DNA from: Saccharicrinis fermentans DSM 9555 = JCM 21142
GTDB lineage: Bacteria; Bacteroidota; Bacteroidia; Bacteroidales; Marinilabiliaceae
Assembly (NCBI RefSeq): GCF_000517085.1
Contig: NZ_KI912107.1
Coordinates: 3,159,980-3,223,979 of the forward strand
Length of the DNA stretch: 64,000 nucleotides
Reading direction: 5' to 3'
Shown here: positions 28,117-36,921 of the stretch, in pieces
How positions within the stretch are numbered: position 1 is the stretch's first letter
How the letters are laid out: each line of letters opens with the position of its first letter
Program-made: the position numbers and the translations under genes
Notes under the pieces: generated by a model
Told to the model about the DNA's origin: nothing
What the model saw: only the letters and a program-made list of their open reading frames with translations
Databases searched by the model: none

Positions 28117-29202
28117 TCATGAGCCATCCAGATAGAATTTAATCTTTTCCCAATCCCTTTCTTCTATGGATTCCAGCTTCAAAACGTCTTCTTTATGGGG
28201 CTGACTTATTTTCCGATATAGATTTTTCAGTTCTTTGGCTTGCTCATAGTTAATATAAGCATGCTTACTTATTTCCTCTATCTTCAGCTGTCCAGGTTTT
28301 ATTTTCTTAACCAAGGTGGTGTCAACTGAAATATGCTTTACCAAACTCTTATATAGGTCTTCCGAAATACCATACACTTCTCCCAATTGTGACTTACAAT
28401 AGAAGCCTCCCAAAGAATTACGAAATTTGACGATTCTAACTGACAGTTTACTTCCAATACCGCGCAGTTGTTTCAGCTGTGATGTATCGGCTGAATTTAG
28501 CTCTACCACGGGCAGTGCTGCAGCCTCTTTTTTGAAATGGAACTTAGTTTTAGGACTACTATTGTTCCTAAGCCAACGAAGCAGATATTCGTCGTTATAG
28601 TTTTTAACTTTAGTATAAGGGAGTGATTTGGATATATAGTGGGTTTGAAGAAGCCTTTGTATCTCTTGCCGGATTGGCCCTGAGTGTACATTTTTCTGCC
28701 AAAAATCATCATCTTGCCTATTAAAATTGACCCACTCCATCTTTTGGGACGGCTTCATATTCCCGGGCATCTCAGAATCATTGCGAACAAGATTATCCGG
28801 CCAGATGATAAAATCCTCAATACTAAAATAAGTGGATGAATCCATTCCGTACACCTGTAACATATCCTCTTTATCGCGGATAGGTCCTATCTTATTCCTA
28901 TATCTAATCAACGATTTTGCCTGATAAGTATTAAATCCTAAGGCCAACAACCCTTCTGAAGATATGGTATTCGGATTAAAGAAAAAAAGCGAATCATCCT
29001 TTTCCTGATACCCTTCGTTATTCACCTGTTCATTTACGGCCTGCACTTTTTGCAAAAACGCCTCATCAAACTCCTCAGAAACAAGGTACCTCATCCAATA
29101 TGGCATAGAAAAACGTACGCCTAATACAATCAGTATCAACGAAAGAAGAACTACAATCCCTTTTTGCTCGCTACGCGTGTATAAAAAGAAGCCGTTCCAC
29201 AT
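28117..29202 (-). CDS. membrane-anchored helix-hairpin-helix protein (ComEA-like)
   Basis: A 361-residue protein. One membrane helix near the N-terminus (residues about 15-35, GIVVLLSLILIVLGV) is followed by at least two helix-hairpin-helix units: NPNTISSEGLLALGF with KIGPIRDKEDML (about 72-115) and ELNSADTSQLKQLRGIGSKL with GGFYCKSQLGEVYG (about 232-290). ComEA-type proteins bind DNA outside the membrane during uptake. This repeated-HHH form is common in Bacteroidota and its role is not established. It has its own unit between rpsU and the transporters. Confidence 0.82.
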   Translation of the reverse strand: MWNGFFLYTRSEQKGIVVLLSLILIVLGVRFSMPYWMRYLVSEEFDEAFLQKVQAVNEQVNNEGYQEKDDSLFFFNPNTISSEGLLALGFNTYQAKSLIRYRNKIGPIRDKEDMLQVYGMDSSTYFSIEDFIIWPDNLVRNDSEMPGNMKPSQKMEWVNFNRQDDDFWQKNVHSGPIRQEIQRLLQTHYISKSLPYTKVKNYNDEYLLRWLRNNSSPKTKFHFKKEAAALPVVELNSADTSQLKQLRGIGSKLSVRIVKFRNSLGGFYCKSQLGEVYGISEDLYKSLVKHISVDTTLVKKIKPGQLKIEEISKHAYINYEQAKELKNLYRKISQPHKEDVLKLESIEERDWEKIKFYLDGS

Positions 29203-29384
29203 GAAATATAAATACTTAAGTTTGCTCCATCAATTTAATAATTTCTTATTAAATCCTAAAAATACTTTAGAAAATCTATTACGAAGTTCTAAAACATCAT
29301 TTGGATTAAAGGAAAAAACAGTTATTAATTTCATCACTTCACACATAAAACAATAGAAAAGAAAGCACAGCACACGTATGAACA

Positions 29385-30698
29385 CTAGCCCAATAAACCT
29401 ATATTTTTCATAAATACCAAAGCTACGGCAATGGGGGCAAATATCTTAACGATAACCATAAAGACATTAAGTATTACAACTTTCCCACCGTGTGCCTCTA
29501 TTTCTTCTTTCACCTTATCCTTGCCTAAAAACCACCCTATAAATACAGATATGAGTATACCACCCAGGGGCAGCAACAAATTAGAAGAAGTCCATTCAAA
29601 AGCATCGAACAATTTTGGATAAATCACACAAAACACTCCCAAAACAATCATCAATATAGTTCCCAGAAGTGTGGCATATTTACGAGACATTTTTAACTCA
29701 TCAGTAAAATAGGCCACCACCACCTCTAGTAAGGAAACTGAAGAGGTTAACGCAGCAATTAATAGGAGCACAAAAAAAGCCACCGAGAAAAAATAGCCTC
29801 CCCCCATTTGGTTGAAGATATTAGGCAGTGTAACAAAAACCAATCCTGGACCCGCATCTGGTTGAATATTAAAAGCAAAGACAGCTGGAAAAATAGCCAC
29901 TCCCGCCAAAACGGCTATCAGTGTATCTACCATTGAAACCGACACAGCTGCATGCACCAAATTTTCCTTTTTCTGCACATAGCTCCCATAAGTTGCGATG
30001 GCCCCCATTCCAATACTCAAAGAAAAAAAGGCCTGTCCCAACGCCTCGAGCACCACATTACCGGTTATCTTAGAAAAATCTGGTTGAAACAGAAACTTAA
30101 AGCCCTCCACGGCTCCAGATAAAGAAGCCGATTTCACACAAAGGATAATGATAATCAAAAACAAAACAGGCATTAGTATTTTTGCATATCTCTCAATCCC
30201 ATTCTTCACACCACCGATGACTATTCCAGCAGTAAGAAACATAAAGACCACCAGGTAAAATATGGGGCGCCAAAGCGAGGTGGAGAAATCCTGAAATAAA
30301 ACAGAAAGCTGCTCGGGCGTTTTATCTGAAAGTTGATTTCCAATTGCCAGAACAGTATACTCAACAGTCCACCCTGCCACAACAGAATAAAAAGACAAAA
30401 TAAGAAAGGCGGCTGCCACGCCCATCACCCCCACCACTTGAAAGAAACTCACCCCAGGACACAACACTTTAAATGCACCAAAAATACTACTCTGCGACCT
30501 CCTCCCAATCACCAACTCTGACAACATAACAGGTATACCGATAGATACAATAAAAAAAAGATAAATCAGAAAGAATGCACCTCCTCCGTTTTCACCCAAC
30601 ACATACGGGAAACGCCAGATGTTTCCCAAACCAATAGCCGACCCGGCAGCAGCTGCTATTACGCCGAACTTACTACTAAAGCTGTCACGCTTGCTCAT
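29385..30698 (-). CDS. sodium-dependent symporter, SNF family (copy 1)
   Basis: A 437-residue membrane protein of the neurotransmitter:sodium symporter family (LeuT/MhsT type), which imports amino acids or related solutes with Na+. The TM1 signature IAAAAGSAIGLGNIWRFP followed by YVLGENGGGAFFL is intact, and about 11 membrane helices are expected at this length. The substrate cannot be predicted. It lies 30 bases downstream of a close paralogue (30728-32056), with the same order of motifs throughout, so the pair arose by tandem duplication and has since diverged. Confidence 0.92.
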   Translation of the reverse strand: MSKRDSFSSKFGVIAAAAGSAIGLGNIWRFPYVLGENGGGAFFLIYLFFIVSIGIPVMLSELVIGRRSQSSIFGAFKVLCPGVSFFQVVGVMGVAAAFLILSFYSVVAGWTVEYTVLAIGNQLSDKTPEQLSVLFQDFSTSLWRPIFYLVVFMFLTAGIVIGGVKNGIERYAKILMPVLFLIIIILCVKSASLSGAVEGFKFLFQPDFSKITGNVVLEALGQAFFSLSIGMGAIATYGSYVQKKENLVHAAVSVSMVDTLIAVLAGVAIFPAVFAFNIQPDAGPGLVFVTLPNIFNQMGGGYFFSVAFFVLLLIAALTSSVSLLEVVVAYFTDELKMSRKYATLLGTILMIVLGVFCVIYPKLFDAFEWTSSNLLLPLGGILISVFIGWFLGKDKVKEEIEAHGGKVVILNVFMVIVKIFAPIAVALVFMKNIGLLG

Positions 30699-30727
30699 AT
30701 ACTACACTATACAGATTAACAATAAGA

Positions 30728-32056
30728 TCAACGAATAAACAAATCCAATAATCCAAGATTTTTCATAAAAACGAGGGCAATAGCAAAAGGAGCAACAATT
30801 TTTAATATTACAATCAATACACCTACAATTTTCACCGAACCGCCATGCGCTTCCAATTCTTCCTTTGTATGCTGTTTACCAATAATCCACCCCACAAAAA
30901 CAGATATAAGTATTCCACTAATGGGTAACATGAAATTAGAAGTCACATAATCGAAGGAATCGAACAAAAAAGGATATATCACACAAAACACTCCCAGAAA
31001 AGTCACCATAACAGTAGCTAATAAGGTAGCCTTTTGTCTACTCAGATGAATTTCCTCAGTAATATAAGCTACAACAACTTCCAACAACGAAACAGACGAA
31101 GTTAATGCAGCGATCAGCAGCAACACAAAAAAAGCAATTGCAAAGAAATAGCCACCAAACATCTGGTTAAAAATATTAGGCAAGGTAACAAATACGAGAC
31201 CTGGTCCTGCATCGGGTTGTATCCCAAACGCAAAAACTGCTGGAAAAATAGCTACACCAGCCAGGACAGCAATCAATGTATCAGCCACAGAAACAGAGAT
31301 GGCCGTATTTAATAGATTCTCTTTCTTCTGAATATATGAGCCATAGGTAGCAATGATTCCCATCCCAATACTTAAAGAAAAGAATGCTTGCCCCAAGGCC
31401 TCCAGAACCACAATTCCATTTATTTTTGAAAAGTCAGGTTGAAAAAGGAATGACAAACCTTCAACAGCTCCATCCAACAATAGGGCATTCACACACAGCA
31501 CAAGAATAATCACAAACAAAATTGGCATCAATACTTTTGTATACTTTTCGATACCATTTTTCACTCCACCAATCACAATACCTGCTGTCATAGCCATAAA
31601 AACCAAGAGGTACAAAATAGGCCGCCAGACAGAGCTAGAGAAATCAGCAAACATATCCGATAACTCCACAGGGGTTTTATCCACCAGCTGATTCCCAACA
31701 GCCAACATGGTATATTCAACAGTCCACCCAGCTACCACGGCATAAAATGAAAGTATCAAAAAAGCTGCCGAAACCCCCATTACCCCCACCACTTTAAAGA
31801 ACTTAAGTCCGGGAGCCAAGATTTTAAAAGCGCCAAACACACTTCGTTGGGCTCTACGTCCAATCAAAAGTTCAGACAGCATCACCGGAACCCCAATGGC
31901 AACAATAAAAAACAAATAAATCAAAAGAAATGCCCCTCCTCCATTTTCTCCTAGCACATAAGGGAATCGCCAAATATTACCTAAGCCTATTGCCGATCCT
32001 GCAGCAGCGGCTATCACTCCGAACTTATCACTAAAGCTATCTCTTTTTTGATTCAT
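30728..32056 (-). CDS. sodium-dependent symporter, SNF family (copy 2)
   Basis: A 442-residue paralogue of the adjacent transporter, with the same AAAAGSAIGLGNIWRFPYVL segment. I start it at the ATG at 32056 (MNQKRDSFSDKFG), which aligns with the MSKRDSFSSKFG start of the other copy. The open frame runs 27 codons further to 32137, but that stretch encodes the terminator of the aldolase gene and is not a real N-terminus. Both copies have the unwound TM1 that binds Na+ and substrate in the family. Confidence 0.92.
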   Translation of the reverse strand: MNQKRDSFSDKFGVIAAAAGSAIGLGNIWRFPYVLGENGGGAFLLIYLFFIVAIGVPVMLSELLIGRRAQRSVFGAFKILAPGLKFFKVVGVMGVSAAFLILSFYAVVAGWTVEYTMLAVGNQLVDKTPVELSDMFADFSSSVWRPILYLLVFMAMTAGIVIGGVKNGIEKYTKVLMPILFVIILVLCVNALLLDGAVEGLSFLFQPDFSKINGIVVLEALGQAFFSLSIGMGIIATYGSYIQKKENLLNTAISVSVADTLIAVLAGVAIFPAVFAFGIQPDAGPGLVFVTLPNIFNQMFGGYFFAIAFFVLLLIAALTSSVSLLEVVVAYITEEIHLSRQKATLLATVMVTFLGVFCVIYPFLFDSFDYVTSNFMLPISGILISVFVGWIIGKQHTKEELEAHGGSVKIVGVLIVILKIVAPFAIALVFMKNLGLLDLFIR

Positions 32057-32100
32057 AGTATATTTTATCATTAAGCCTGTAAAAAAACTAAAAATGCACA

Positions 32101-32134
32101 TAAAAACAAAGCCCCCACCAAAAACGATGAGGGC
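32101..32134 (-). terminator. terminator after the fructose-bisphosphate aldolase gene
   Basis: On the minus strand GCCCTCATC and GGTGGGGGC pair over 9 bp (including G-U pairs) around GTTTTT, then TTTGTTTTT follows. It lies 26 bases after the aldolase stop and separates it from the transporter pair. Confidence 0.75.
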
Positions 32135-32159
32135 CATAAGCTATAAAAGGCTTGTATTT

Positions 32160-33239
32160 TTAAAGTACATCAACGCAATTAAGGTCGTTAAATGCCACTT
32201 TTAATCTTTCCACTAAAGAAGCTTGTCCTTCACGCAACCACTTACGAGGATCATAGAATTTCTTATTAGGTTTATCGTCACCTTCTGGGTTACCGATTTG
32301 TCCTTGAAGATAGTCATGATTTTTAGCTTCGAATTTACGAATACCATCCCAGGTAGCCCACTGAGTATCTGTATCGATATTCATTTTAATCACACCGTAA
32401 CCGATAGCTTCACGAATTTCTTCTAAAGAAGAACCTGATCCACCATGGAATACAAAGTTCACAGGGTTATTTGTCAAACCATGTTTCTTTTCAATAAATT
32501 TTTGAGAGTTATCAAGAATTTTTGGAGTCAACACAACGTTACCTGGCTTATAAACACCATGCACATTACCAAATGAAGCAGCAATAGTAAAGTTATTTCC
32601 TACTTCTTTCAATGTTTCATATGCTTTGTTTACTTCTTCTGGTTGTGTATAAAGCAATGCATTATCCACATCAGAGTTGTCAACGCCATCTTCTTCTCCA
32701 CCAGTAATACCAAGTTCTATTTCAATGGTCATACCGATTTTGTTCATACGCTCAAAATATTTCTTACAAAGCGCCAAGTTTTCTTCAAGAGGCTCTTCAG
32801 AAAGATCTAGCATATGAGAGCTAAAAAGAGGTTTTCCTGTTTCTTCAAAATATTTCTCACCAGCATCCAAAAGACCGTCGATCCATGGAAGTAATTTTTT
32901 AGCAGCATGGTCAGTATGTAAAACCACAGGTACACCATAAGCTTCGGCTACCATATGTACATGTTTAGCAGCTGAAACAGCTCCTAAAATTGCACCTTCT
33001 TGTCCTTCAAGACCAATACCTTTACCTGCATAAAATGCAGCACCACCATTTGACAACTGGATGATTACAGGAGAATTAACCACTTTCGCAGCTTCTAAAA
33101 CCCCGTTTATAGAATCAGTACCTACTACGTTTACCGCTGGTAACGCAAAACCGTTCTCTTTTGCAACTTTAAATAATTTGCTTACGTCGTCACCAGTTAC
33201 AACGCCTGGCTTTACTACATCCAAAACTCTTTGTTTCAT
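32160..33239 (-). CDS. fbaA: class II fructose-bisphosphate aldolase
   Basis: A 359-residue class II aldolase of the E. coli FbaA type. The zinc-binding and catalytic elements are visible: VVLHTDHAAKK, the IEIELGITGGEEDG block, SFGNVHGVYKPGN, FVFHGGSGSS and the phosphate-binding MNIDTDTQWA. It cleaves fructose 1,6-bisphosphate in glycolysis and forms it in gluconeogenesis. It forms a separate transcription unit with its own -7 box upstream and terminator downstream. Confidence 0.97.
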   Translation of the reverse strand: MKQRVLDVVKPGVVTGDDVSKLFKVAKENGFALPAVNVVGTDSINGVLEAAKVVNSPVIIQLSNGGAAFYAGKGIGLEGQEGAILGAVSAAKHVHMVAEAYGVPVVLHTDHAAKKLLPWIDGLLDAGEKYFEETGKPLFSSHMLDLSEEPLEENLALCKKYFERMNKIGMTIEIELGITGGEEDGVDNSDVDNALLYTQPEEVNKAYETLKEVGNNFTIAASFGNVHGVYKPGNVVLTPKILDNSQKFIEKKHGLTNNPVNFVFHGGSGSSLEEIREAIGYGVIKMNIDTDTQWATWDGIRKFEAKNHDYLQGQIGNPEGDDKPNKKFYDPRKWLREGQASLVERLKVAFNDLNCVDVL

Positions 33240-33328
33240 TGTGTCTATTTTTAAAATTTTAGAGACCTTTCCTGCAATAGTTAACAGGCAATCTTTTATA
33301 TAAAATATACTAATTCAGAATTATTCCG

Positions 33329-33336
33329 CAAAAGTA
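33329..33336 (-). promoter_or_regulatory. -7 box candidate for the aldolase gene
   Basis: TACTTTTG on the minus strand fits TAnnTTTG, about 90 bases before the start codon. No convincing -33 TTG was found at the right distance, so this is only a half-match. Confidence 0.35.
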
Positions 33337-33462
33337 CAAAATAAAACTCATTTACGTGCGTAAACCAGACTGGTTTAACAACAAAAATGATAAACGTTAG
33401 GTTTTTTAACAAAAAAAGCACCCGTGTTACCCAAACACACCTTCACGACGCCTGTACTCATA

Positions 33463-35781
33463 TCAAAATGGATATCCAATGGCAAAGTTAAAAGCCACAT
33501 CACCCCACGTATAAGGTCTGGTTCCCACAAGCCACCGTTTACCAGCGGACTCCACAGGATCGCGTAACTTAATACCAGTATCCATTCTAAAGATAAAATA
33601 CTTTAAGTCGAAGCGCATTCCTAATCCGGTTCCTACAGCCAGCTTATCACTAAAATTTTTCAGCTTAAACAATCCACCTTCCGGACTAATATCTTTTCGA
33701 ATGGTATAGATATTACCTGCATCCAAAAAGAAAGCACCTTCCAGCATCCAAAATAATTTAAAGCGATATTCGGCATTCATTTCAAGCTTTATATCACCCG
33801 TTTGGTTGTAATAGTTGGCATCATCAGAATCATACGAACCAGGCCCCACACCACGTACAGGCCAGGCTCGAATACTATTAGCTCCACCAGAGAAATATCT
33901 TTTTTCAAAGGGCAACACATTCAAATTTCCGTAGGGATACCCCACACCCAGATAAAAACGATATGCCATACTATTAATCCGGTTCATGTAATGGTGATAC
34001 CGAATATCGATATCACTCTGAACATACTGCGCATACCTTACTCCCAGCACTTCATAATAATCGCCATCCTCCGCATCCTGCACCTTCTCGCCTAAGGTAT
34101 TTGAAAAAACGTTCAACACATTTCCCGCTTCTTCAACATTCCAATTGACATACCAAAAATCCTTACGTTTATTGACCTCTTGTTGATTATATACAATTGA
34201 ATAGGAGGTACTGGAGATCAAGTGATCCTCATAAGAATACTTTAAATAGGTATCGCTAATAATAGAATCAAAGGCTGCATCAACCGTTGGTATACCCACA
34301 TAATTCATACTCAATGGAGTTAATATATGAGAAGTATTTCTATTGGATTTCCACAGATAACTTATTTTTCCGGTGGCAATCGTTCTGGTGTAATCAGGTC
34401 GACGCTGATGATTATAAGCAAGCGACAAGGATGTTTTAGGATTATACCTTTGGCGAAATCGTTCAATTTTAAAAGGCATCCAAAATTTTGGAAATATAAT
34501 TTCAGACTCTCCACCTATCTCTAAGGTACTAAATGGATCTTCCTGTCTGTCGAATTGATTTTGCATAGAAGCTCCAAAGTTAAAGCTAAATTCTTCTGCT
34601 CCCTTCAGTAAATTTTTATGTTGATACTTAAAATTACCTCCTGCACCCAGGTTTCCAGAAGAATTAATACCCTCTATATCTATGGAATACGACTGATATT
34701 TAGCAGGCACCAACTGAATATGGCAGTCAAGCCATTTATCATCAGTACTTGCGGTATCCGGAGCACTTACTTCATCAAAACGAATATTGACGAAGCGATA
34801 TATTTTTAAGTTGGATAACAAAGTCTGTGTACGATCCACCAGGTCGACTCTGTATAACTGCCCCGGCTGTATATAACTAGAATTATACAGTACATCTGGG
34901 TCAACCCGCACCTTATCAATGTACAGAAAATAACAATCATGAATCATGAGAGTATCGAACTCCGAGAAATAAGTTTCTTTCTCAGCCAATGCCTTATGCG
35001 TATTATAGCCCATTCTATAATACACATTTTTGATACGAAAGGTAGGATGTACAAAAGTGGTATCTTTATCTCTCCCCAACTCCTTACGGGCATTTTTTAC
35101 AATTACAGAATCATTGACCATAAATCCGCCCACAGAACTATCAGCCTTAAAATAGATAAACTCTTTAGAAAAATTGTAATAACCTTTATTTCTCAGACTA
35201 CGCGTGATCCGTTCTCTTTCAGCATCATGCAATGACACATCAAAGGCTTTGCCTTTTTTGAGCAAGCTACGATGACTATCTTCCAGAACCAATTTACCAA
35301 TGGTTGAATCTACGGCACCATAGGTAATGTCTCCTAACTTAAATTGCCTGCCTTGGTCAATGACATATCTAACCTTTACTTTTTTTTTAGAGACCACCAC
35401 CAAACTGTCATGAACACTGGCATGAAAATAGCCCTTATTTTTCAAGAACACTTCCAGCTGATCAGCTGATTGGTGAGCCAATAACTCATCATACAAAACA
35501 GGAGCCTCCCCCACCCGACGCAACCATTTATTGATCTTTTTAGTCGTATCTTTTCCCGCAAAATTGTATAAGCCCAAATGAAATTTTAGAACTCCAAAAA
35601 TCCTTAAGTTTTCACGCTGTTTCACATAAGGCATGAACCTTTCCTTGGAAATATCCCGTGGATTATTTTTGATAAGTACTTTTTGGAGAAGATACTCATT
35701 TTCAGGCACGTTTTTAACCGAACTACATGAACTTACCAGCAGAGCCAAAGAGAGTGCTATATAATATAAAATATATTTCAA
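33463..35781 (-). CDS. TamL-like lipidated outer-membrane assembly protein (BamA/TamA family)
   Basis: A 772-residue Omp85-family protein. The signal peptide ends in a lipobox (LALLVSSC, Cys19), so it is predicted to be lipidated, as is known for the Bacteroidota TamA homologue TamL. After POTRA-like repeats (about 30-380, e.g. LEVFLKNKGYFHASV) comes the C-terminal barrel with RYFSGGANSIRAWPVRGVGP near 640 and the closing FAIGYPF. No ATG fits: the start is TTG at 35781, with a stop codon two sense codons (ATA, ACA) upstream and the next Met beyond the lipobox. No tamB gene is in the window. It probably takes part in outer-membrane protein or lipid transport. Confidence 0.88.
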   Translation of the reverse strand: MKYILYYIALSLALLVSSCSSVKNVPENEYLLQKVLIKNNPRDISKERFMPYVKQRENLRIFGVLKFHLGLYNFAGKDTTKKINKWLRRVGEAPVLYDELLAHQSADQLEVFLKNKGYFHASVHDSLVVVSKKKVKVRYVIDQGRQFKLGDITYGAVDSTIGKLVLEDSHRSLLKKGKAFDVSLHDAERERITRSLRNKGYYNFSKEFIYFKADSSVGGFMVNDSVIVKNARKELGRDKDTTFVHPTFRIKNVYYRMGYNTHKALAEKETYFSEFDTLMIHDCYFLYIDKVRVDPDVLYNSSYIQPGQLYRVDLVDRTQTLLSNLKIYRFVNIRFDEVSAPDTASTDDKWLDCHIQLVPAKYQSYSIDIEGINSSGNLGAGGNFKYQHKNLLKGAEEFSFNFGASMQNQFDRQEDPFSTLEIGGESEIIFPKFWMPFKIERFRQRYNPKTSLSLAYNHQRRPDYTRTIATGKISYLWKSNRNTSHILTPLSMNYVGIPTVDAAFDSIISDTYLKYSYEDHLISSTSYSIVYNQQEVNKRKDFWYVNWNVEEAGNVLNVFSNTLGEKVQDAEDGDYYEVLGVRYAQYVQSDIDIRYHHYMNRINSMAYRFYLGVGYPYGNLNVLPFEKRYFSGGANSIRAWPVRGVGPGSYDSDDANYYNQTGDIKLEMNAEYRFKLFWMLEGAFFLDAGNIYTIRKDISPEGGLFKLKNFSDKLAVGTGLGMRFDLKYFIFRMDTGIKLRDPVESAGKRWLVGTRPYTWGDVAFNFAIGYPF

Positions 35782-35802
35782 TGTTATCTAAACTTTATCG
35801 TA

Positions 35803-35836
35803 CAAAAGTATTTTAACTTAAAACTTTACCCAGCAA
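35803..35836 (-). promoter_or_regulatory. promoter candidate of the TamL-like gene
   Basis: TACTTTTG (35803-35810) with TTG 23 bases upstream (35834-35836) on the minus strand fits the phylum consensus at its wide limit, 22 bases before the TTG start. Another TACTTTTG lies at 35865-35872. Confidence 0.45.
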
Positions 35837-35893
35837 TTTTTGATCCGATTAGGTAAATTTTACGCAAAAGTATCTAATTACATTGTAATAAAG

Positions 35894-35901
35894 TAAATTT
35901 G
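35894..35901 (+). promoter_or_regulatory. -7 box of the RNA methyltransferase gene
   Basis: TAAATTTG matches TAnnTTTG. The last base is the first base of the GTG at 35901, so that GTG would lie upstream of the transcription start; this supports the ATG at 35922 as the real start. Confidence 0.5.
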
Positions 35902-35921
35902 TGACGAACTATATTATAAAA

Positions 35922-36677
35922 ATGATCAGTCAAAGCAAAATTAAACTCATTAACTCCCTAACTAAAAAGAAATTTAGGGAGCAACATCAACTTTTTTTAG
36001 CCGAAGGTGAAAAACTAGTTCTTGATCTCATACAAGGAAACACAGGTATCTCCGAATTATTTATAAGGGAAGGATGGTCGGAAATTCATCATTTGCCGGC
36101 TTCTATTCCTTATACGGTGACAACTGAGCAATATTTAAAAAAAATCACACAACTAAAAACCCCTCCACCGGTAATAGCGATATGCAAGATACCCGAGAAT
36201 GAAATAGCGCAATATTCGTGGCATGACAAACTAATCCTAGCTCTTGATGACATTCAGGACCCCGGAAATCTGGGAACCATCATACGCTTAGCTGATTGGT
36301 TCGGGATAGAACATATTGTTTGTTCTCAAAACACAGTAGACACATACAACCCCAAAGTTATACAAGCCACAATGGGAGCTATTGCACGTGTAACTATTCA
36401 CAGTACAGATTTGCATGCGTTTTTATCACAGCAAAAAAAGAACAAGACACCTATTTACGGAACCTTCTTAGATGGGGAGAACATTTACCGACAAGAATTA
36501 TCAAAAGCCGGAATAATTGTAATGGGGAACGAAGGCAAAGGAATTTCGAGCCATATAGAGACTTGTGTGGATAAAAAACTATTAATTCCCTCTTTTTCTT
36601 CACATGAAGACAAGTCAGAGTCGCTCAATGTATCAACAGCCACAGCCATCATCATGTCTGAATTTAAGAGAAGATAA
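35922..36677 (+). CDS. TrmH/SpoU-family RNA 2'-O-methyltransferase
   Basis: A 251-residue SpoU-family enzyme. The N-terminal substrate-binding domain (KKKFREQHQLFLAEGEKLV) is followed by the SPOUT knot domain with the three motifs: ALDDIQDPGNLGTIIRLADW, VMGNEGKGIS and LLIPSFSSHEDKSESLNVS. These supply the catalytic Arg/Asn and the SAM-binding knot. The likely substrate is rRNA or tRNA, not determined. It is the only gene of its unit and is divergent from the TamL-like gene. Confidence 0.93.
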   Translation: MISQSKIKLINSLTKKKFREQHQLFLAEGEKLVLDLIQGNTGISELFIREGWSEIHHLPASIPYTVTTEQYLKKITQLKTPPPVIAICKIPENEIAQYSWHDKLILALDDIQDPGNLGTIIRLADWFGIEHIVCSQNTVDTYNPKVIQATMGAIARVTIHSTDLHAFLSQQKKNKTPIYGTFLDGENIYRQELSKAGIIVMGNEGKGISSHIETCVDKKLLIPSFSSHEDKSESLNVSTATAIIMSEFKRR

Positions 36678-36726
36678 AAAAGGTATTACAAAAGGAGGCA
36701 TCGCATCGACAAGTTGCTTCCAAAAT

Positions 36727-36762
36727 ATTAAACATCGTAAATTATCATTTTCGATGTTTAAT
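36727..36762 (+). other. inverted repeat after the RNA methyltransferase gene
   Basis: ATTAAACATCG (36727-36737) pairs with CGATGTTTAAT (36752-36762), a perfect 11-bp stem with a 14-base loop, 50 bases past the stop and between convergent genes. The following sequence is TTACAC, so the U-run of a normal terminator is missing; it may still end transcription. Confidence 0.45.
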
Positions 36763-36921
36763 TTACACAAGTCATTAAGATTGAGCCTTACTGAAATATT
36801 ACTTTTCATTCGGACAAGTATACTTTCATCCCTCCATTTGACCAAGCTTTGCTTTATCGTCATGCCCCCCGAAGACCACCAAAAGATCGAGAACAGTACA
36901 CTCGTAATCTTTCGGATACAA

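Noticed and set aside
32057-32137. 27-codon hydrophobic N-terminal extension of the second SNF transporter
   Set aside because: It reads through a rho-independent terminator, and the paralogue starts at the equivalent of 32056.
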